Below are positions 4,958 to 8,618 of a stretch of DNA of 8,618 bases, piece after piece. This stretch comes from an uncultured Oscillospiraceae bacterium (lineage in GTDB: Bacteria; Bacillota; Clostridia; Oscillospirales; Acutalibacteraceae): the NCBI GenBank assembly GCA_902461995.1, contig CABQAA010000073.1, forward strand, positions 1-8,618. Reading direction: 5' to 3'. The notes beneath the pieces are model-generated. The model saw only the letters and a program-made list of their open reading frames with translations. It did no database searches and was not told where the DNA came from. Position 1 is the stretch's first letter; the number at the start of each line of letters is the position of its first letter. A program made the translations under genes and the position numbers.

Positions 4958-7573
4958 ATGGAGAAAAAGGACAAAAAGGCCGTCGTTTTGGTTGACAGCC
5001 TCGACGCTCTGAACGAGAAACTCCGGCAGGTGCGGGAAGCGCAGCGGCTTTTCTCCACCTATACCCAGGAGCAGGTGGACAAAATCTTCTATGCCGCGGC
5101 CATGGCGGCCAACCGCCAGCGTATCCCGCTCGCGAAGATGGCAGTCGCGGAAACCGGCATGGGTGTGGTGGAAGACAAGGTCATCAAAAACCACTACGCC
5201 GCCGAGTACATCTACAATCAATATAAGGATACCAAGACCTGCGGCGTGCTCGAGAGCGATCCCGCTTTCGGCACCCAGAAGATCGCCGAACCCATCGGCG
5301 TCGTCGCAGCGGTCATCCCCACCACCAACCCCACCTCGACCGCGATCTTCAAAACCCTGATTTCCCTTAAAACCCGCAACGGCATCATCATCAGCCCCCA
5401 TCCTCGCGCCAAAAAATGCACGATTGAAGCGGCGCGCGTGGTCCTGGAGGCGGCGGTCGCGGCCGGCGCCCCCGAAAACATCATCGCCTGGATCGACGTG
5501 CCGTCCCTGGAACTGACCAACGCCGTCATGAAGGAAGCCGACATCATCCTCGCCACCGGCGGTCCCGGCATGGTCAAGGCGGCCTATTCTTCCGGCAAAC
5601 CTGCCCTGGGCGTCGGCGCGGGCAACACCCCCGCCATCATCGATGACACCGCCGACATCCTGGTCGCCGTCAACTCTATCATTCATTCCAAAACCTTCGA
5701 CAACGGCATGATCTGCGCGTCCGAGCAGTCGGTGATCGTCCATGAGAAGGTCTACGCCGCCGCGAAAAAAGAATTTGCTGCCCGCGGCTGTTATTTCCTG
5801 AATCCGGAAGAAACCGAAAAGGTCCGCAAGACCATCCTCATCAACGGCGCCCTGAATGCGAAGATCGTCGGCCAGAAGGCCCACACCATTGCGGCGCTCG
5901 CCGATGTGAAGGTGCCGGAGGAGACCAAAATCCTCATCGGTGAGGTCGAGAGCGTGGACATCGAAGAAGAATTCGCCCACGAAAAGCTCTCCCCGGTCCT
6001 GGCCATGTACAAAGCCAAAAACTTTGACGACGCCGTGGCCAAGGCGGAACAGCTTGTCGCCGACGGCGGCTATGGCCACACCTCCTCCCTGTATGTGGAC
6101 GCGGTGAACGAAAAGGAAAAGATCAGCCGTTTCGCTGCGGCGATGAAGACCTGCCGCATCCTCATCAACACCCCCTCCTCTCAGGGCGGTATCGGCGACC
6201 TGTACAACTTCAAGCTCGCCCCCTCCCTGACGCTGGGCTGCGGCTCCTGGGGCGGCAACTCGGTTTCCGAAAACGTGGGCGTCAAACACCTGCTCAACAT
6301 CAAGACCGTGGCCGAGAGGAGAGAGAACATGCTGTGGTTCCGGGCGCCTGAAAAGGTCTACTTCAAGAAAGGCTGCATGCCGGTTGCTCTCGATGAGCTC
6401 GGCACCGTCATGCACAAGAAAAAGGCGTTCATCGTCACCGACTCCTTCCTGTATCAGAACGGCTATGTCAAGCCCATCGAGGAAAAACTCGACCAGATGG
6501 GCATCCAGCACACCTGCTTCTATGAAGTCGCCCCCGATCCCACCCTGGCCTGCGCCAACCAAGGCGCCGCGGCCATGCGTGCCTTCGGCCCCGACGTCAT
6601 CATCGCCCTCGGCGGCGGTTCCGCGATGGACGCCGGCAAGATCATGTGGGTGCTCTATGAGCATCCGGAAGTGAACTTCGCCGATATGGCCATGGACTTC
6701 ATGGATATCCGCAAGAGAGTCTACACCTTCCCGGAAATGGGCAAGAAAGCCTACTTCGTCGCGGTGCCGACCTCCTCCGGTACGGGTTCCGAAGTGACGC
6801 CCTTCGCCATCATCACCGATGAGACCAGCGGCGTCAAATATCCGCTTGCCGATTACCAGCTGCTGCCCAACATGGCCATTGTCGATGCGGACAATATGAT
6901 GAATCAGCCGAAGGGTCTGACGAGCGCCTCGGGCGTCGATGTCCTGACCCATGCACTGGAAGCCTATGTCTCGGTCATGGCGAGCGATTACACCGACGGC
7001 CTCGCCCTGCAGGCGATGAAGAGCGTTCTGACCTACCTGCCCTCCGCCTATGAGAACGGCGCGAAGGATCCGATCGCCCGTCAGAAGATGGCCGACGCCG
7101 CCTGCATGGCGGGTATGGCGTTCGCCAACGCTTTCCTCGGCCTCAACCACTCGATGGCGCATAAGCTGGGCGCGTACCATCACCTGCCCCACGGCGTCGC
7201 CAACGCCCTGATCTTGACCGACGTCATGCGCTACAACGCATCCGAGACCCCCACCAAAATGGGCACCTTCCCGCAGTATGCCTATCCCCACACCCTTGCC
7301 CGCTATGCGGAATGTGCGCGGTACTGCGGCATCGTCGGCAAGAACGATCAGGATACCTTTGAGAAGTTCCTGGCCGCGATTGAGGACCTCAAGGAGAAGG
7401 TCGGCATCAAGAAGAGCATCCAGGAATACGGCATCGACGAACAGTATTTCCTCGACACCCTCGACGAGATGGTGGAAAATGCGTTCGACGACCAGTGCAC
7501 GGGTGCCAACCCCCGCTATCCGCTCATGAGCGAAATCAAAGAGCTTTATCTGAAAGCCTACTACGGCAAATAA
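4958..7573 (+). CDS. adhE: Bifunctional acetaldehyde-CoA/alcohol dehydrogenase AdhE
   Basis: This 871-residue cytoplasmic fermentation enzyme reduces acetyl-CoA to acetaldehyde and then to ethanol, oxidising two NADH. The N-terminal aldehyde dehydrogenase domain (about 1-440) has the catalytic Cys253 in GMICASEQ. After a linker (about 440-465), the iron-dependent alcohol dehydrogenase domain has the NAD-binding ALGGGSAMDAGK (about 549-560). Its metal ligands are D661 and H665 (GVDVLTHALEAY), H731 (NHSMAHKLG) and H745 (LPHG). These match E. coli AdhE D653, H657, H723 and H737 with a constant offset of 8. The family normally forms filaments called spirosomes. Length is full for AdhE (about 860-890). 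The start at 4958 is chosen because GGAGG (4944-4948) lies 9 bases upstream; an in-frame GTG at 4916 would add 14 residues lying over this site. The gene is monocistronic, with its own promoter, Rex operator and terminator. Confidence 0.98.
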   Translation: MEKKDKKAVVLVDSLDALNEKLRQVREAQRLFSTYTQEQVDKIFYAAAMAANRQRIPLAKMAVAETGMGVVEDKVIKNHYAAEYIYNQYKDTKTCGVLESDPAFGTQKIAEPIGVVAAVIPTTNPTSTAIFKTLISLKTRNGIIISPHPRAKKCTIEAARVVLEAAVAAGAPENIIAWIDVPSLELTNAVMKEADIILATGGPGMVKAAYSSGKPALGVGAGNTPAIIDDTADILVAVNSIIHSKTFDNGMICASEQSVIVHEKVYAAAKKEFAARGCYFLNPEETEKVRKTILINGALNAKIVGQKAHTIAALADVKVPEETKILIGEVESVDIEEEFAHEKLSPVLAMYKAKNFDDAVAKAEQLVADGGYGHTSSLYVDAVNEKEKISRFAAAMKTCRILINTPSSQGGIGDLYNFKLAPSLTLGCGSWGGNSVSENVGVKHLLNIKTVAERRENMLWFRAPEKVYFKKGCMPVALDELGTVMHKKKAFIVTDSFLYQNGYVKPIEEKLDQMGIQHTCFYEVAPDPTLACANQGAAAMRAFGPDVIIALGGGSAMDAGKIMWVLYEHPEVNFADMAMDFMDIRKRVYTFPEMGKKAYFVAVPTSSGTGSEVTPFAIITDETSGVKYPLADYQLLPNMAIVDADNMMNQPKGLTSASGVDVLTHALEAYVSVMASDYTDGLALQAMKSVLTYLPSAYENGAKDPIARQKMADAACMAGMAFANAFLGLNHSMAHKLGAYHHLPHGVANALILTDVMRYNASETPTKMGTFPQYAYPHTLARYAECARYCGIVGKNDQDTFEKFLAAIEDLKEKVGIKKSIQEYGIDEQYFLDTLDEMVENAFDDQCTGANPRYPLMSEIKELYLKAYYGK

Positions 7574-7594
7574 GAACAGCCCTGTTTCAATTCG

Positions 7595-7639
7595 AACAAG
7601 GCGTCCGGTTTCCAGCGAAACCGGACGCCTTGTTTTTTT
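7595..7639 (+). terminator. Intrinsic terminator of adhE
   Basis: A perfect 18-bp inverted repeat (AACAAGGCGTCCGGTTTC at 7595-7612, complement at 7617-7634) has a 4-nt CAGC loop and is followed by a run of seven T (7633-7639). It starts 21 bases after the adhE stop codon. It is the strongest terminator in the window. Confidence 0.95.
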
Positions 7640-7761
7640 ATCGCGGACAGGAGAACGAGGTGAACCGTTTCTTTTATAGGGCCTTCCTGTTGTTTCCCTT
7701 CGGCCTCCCTTTGCATAGGATGGGACGAAACCCTATACGATCAAAGGAGGGTACGAAGTCT

Positions 7762-8618
7762 ATGTGCACCATCAGCCTGTGTATGATTGTCAAAAATGAA
7801 GAGGATGTCCTGGCCCGCTGCCTCGACAGCGCCCGGGACATCGCGGACGAAATCGTGATCGTGGATACCGGATCCACCGACGCCACTAAAAAAATCGCCC
7901 GTCGCTATACCGATAAAGTGTTCGATTTTCCCTGGATTGACGATTTCGCCGCCGCCCGCAACGCCTCTTTTTCCCACGCAACCAAGGCGTACTGTCTTTG
8001 GCTGGATGCGGACGATGTCATCGAAAACGATGACCGGAAGCGATTTTTAGACCTCAAGCGCACCCTGTCCCCCGAAACCGACGTCGTCATGCTCCCTTAT
8101 CATACGGCCTTTGACGACCAGAACCGCCCTGCCTTTTCCTATTACCGGGAACGGCTTGTCCGCAACAGCCCAGCCTATCGCTGGACCGGCGCTATTCACG
8201 AAGTGATCGAGCTGTCCGGTCGTATCGTTTACGGAGAGGCCGCAATTTCTCATCGAAAACTCCGCGCCGGAGATCCCGATCGGAACCTCCGGATTTTCGA
8301 AAAACTGCTGGATGACGGCAAGCCCCTGTCTCCCCGGGAACAATTCTATTACGCGCGGGAACTCTATTATCACAAACGGTACGAGGACGCCGTGCAGATG
8401 TTCGATGCCTTTCTGAACGAGGGGCAGGGCTGGATGGAAAACAACATCGACGCGTGCCGGCAGATGTCCTACTGCTTCGACGCCGTGGGCCGGGACGAGG
8501 AAGCCCTCGCCGCCCTGCTCCGCAGCCTCACCTATGACGCTCCCCGTGCCGAGACCTGCTGTGATCTGGGCCGGCATTTTCTGGATCATGGACGGGTGGA
8601 CACCGCTGTTTTCTGGTA
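7762..8618 (+). CDS. Family 2 glycosyltransferase, SunS-like, with probable C-terminal helical repeats (3'-truncated by window edge)
   Basis: The first 285 codons of a glycosyltransferase are present; the frame is open to the right edge with no stop. It begins MCTISLCMIVKNEEDVLARC, the characteristic N-terminus of SunS-like GT2 enzymes. Next come DTGSTD (about residues 35-40, nucleotide-sugar binding), the DFAAARN segment, and the metal-binding LDADD (about 76-80). The acceptor-side TGAIHEVIE (about 148-156) follows. From about residue 185 the sequence is helical and repeat-like (REQFYYARELYYHKRYEDAV, EALAALLRSLTYD), consistent with the tetratricopeptide repeats that follow the catalytic domain in this group. 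Close relatives are usually over 350 residues. AAAGGAGGG (7743-7751), 10 bases before the ATG, fixes the start. An in-frame GTG at 7660 with AGGAG would add 34 residues, but conservation starts at the ATG. SunS itself S-glycosylates a bacteriocin; the acceptor here is unknown. Confidence 0.9.
   Translation, partial: MCTISLCMIVKNEEDVLARCLDSARDIADEIVIVDTGSTDATKKIARRYTDKVFDFPWIDDFAAARNASFSHATKAYCLWLDADDVIENDDRKRFLDLKRTLSPETDVVMLPYHTAFDDQNRPAFSYYRERLVRNSPAYRWTGAIHEVIELSGRIVYGEAAISHRKLRAGDPDRNLRIFEKLLDDGKPLSPREQFYYARELYYHKRYEDAVQMFDAFLNEGQGWMENNIDACRQMSYCFDAVGRDEEALAALLRSLTYDAPRAETCCDLGRHFLDHGRVDTAVFW

Noticed and set aside
4709..7291. 860-codon open frame on the minus strand across adhE
   Set aside because: It is a shadow of adhE: the long antisense frame follows from the high-GC codon bias. 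The translation is low-complexity (Gly, His, Asp, Val-rich) and the plus-strand AdhE is unambiguous.
7711..7739. TTGCAT-17-TATACG as promoter for the glycosyltransferase
   Set aside because: Both boxes are poor matches and transcription would begin inside the ribosome binding site. No convincing promoter was found in 7640-7761.
7660..7761. GTG at 7660 as an alternative glycosyltransferase start
   Set aside because: It is in frame with AGGAG six bases upstream, but the 34 extra residues are unlike the family, whose conserved N-terminus starts at the ATG at 7762 with a stronger RBS.

Overview
The window looks like chromosomal DNA of an anaerobic, high-GC member of the Clostridia, plausibly Oscillospiraceae/Ruminococcaceae-like. 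The grounds are a bifunctional AdhE under an apparent Rex operator, strong AGGAGG-type ribosome binding sites, sigma-A-type promoters, compact intrinsic terminators, and an RND permease of the kind found in many Clostridia. The taxonomic placement is inference. The content is mostly ordinary housekeeping and accessory genes. I see no insertion sequence, phage gene, CRISPR array, tRNA or rRNA.

Layout, left to right. (1) At 1-2408 (+) lie the C-terminal ~613 residues of an RND efflux permease, cut by the left edge. It is joined by a 4-nt stop/start overlap to a phosphinothricin-acetyltransferase-like GNAT enzyme, and the pair ends at a perfect 14-bp hairpin terminator. (2) That hairpin also serves the convergent minus-strand HAD-IIB (Cof-type) phosphatase (2452-3252), which has its own TTGACA-17-TACACT promoter. 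Upstream of it on the minus strand is a 76-residue protein of unknown function (3389-3619). (3) A divergent region carries a promoter and a 10-bp palindrome ahead of an APH/choline-kinase-fold phosphotransferase (3907-4653, +). Its catalytic-loop motif reads HGN where the family has HGD. A strong terminator closes this gene. (4) adhE (4958-7573, +) is a complete 871-residue aldehyde/alcohol dehydrogenase. It is preceded by a consensus promoter (TTGACA-17-TATAAT) with a near-perfect Rex operator over the predicted transcription start, and followed by an 18-bp terminator hairpin. (5) A family 2 glycosyltransferase of the SunS-like type (7762 onward, +) runs off the right edge.

How they work together: apart from the permease/acetyltransferase pair, each gene looks like its own transcription unit. 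The most informative signal is the redox logic at adhE. Rex would repress when NADH/NAD+ is low and release when NADH accumulates, so that AdhE can regenerate NAD+ by reducing acetyl-CoA to ethanol. I did not find a clearly new multi-gene system. The observations most worth a second look are the HGD-to-HGN change in the kinase-like protein and the Rex operator.
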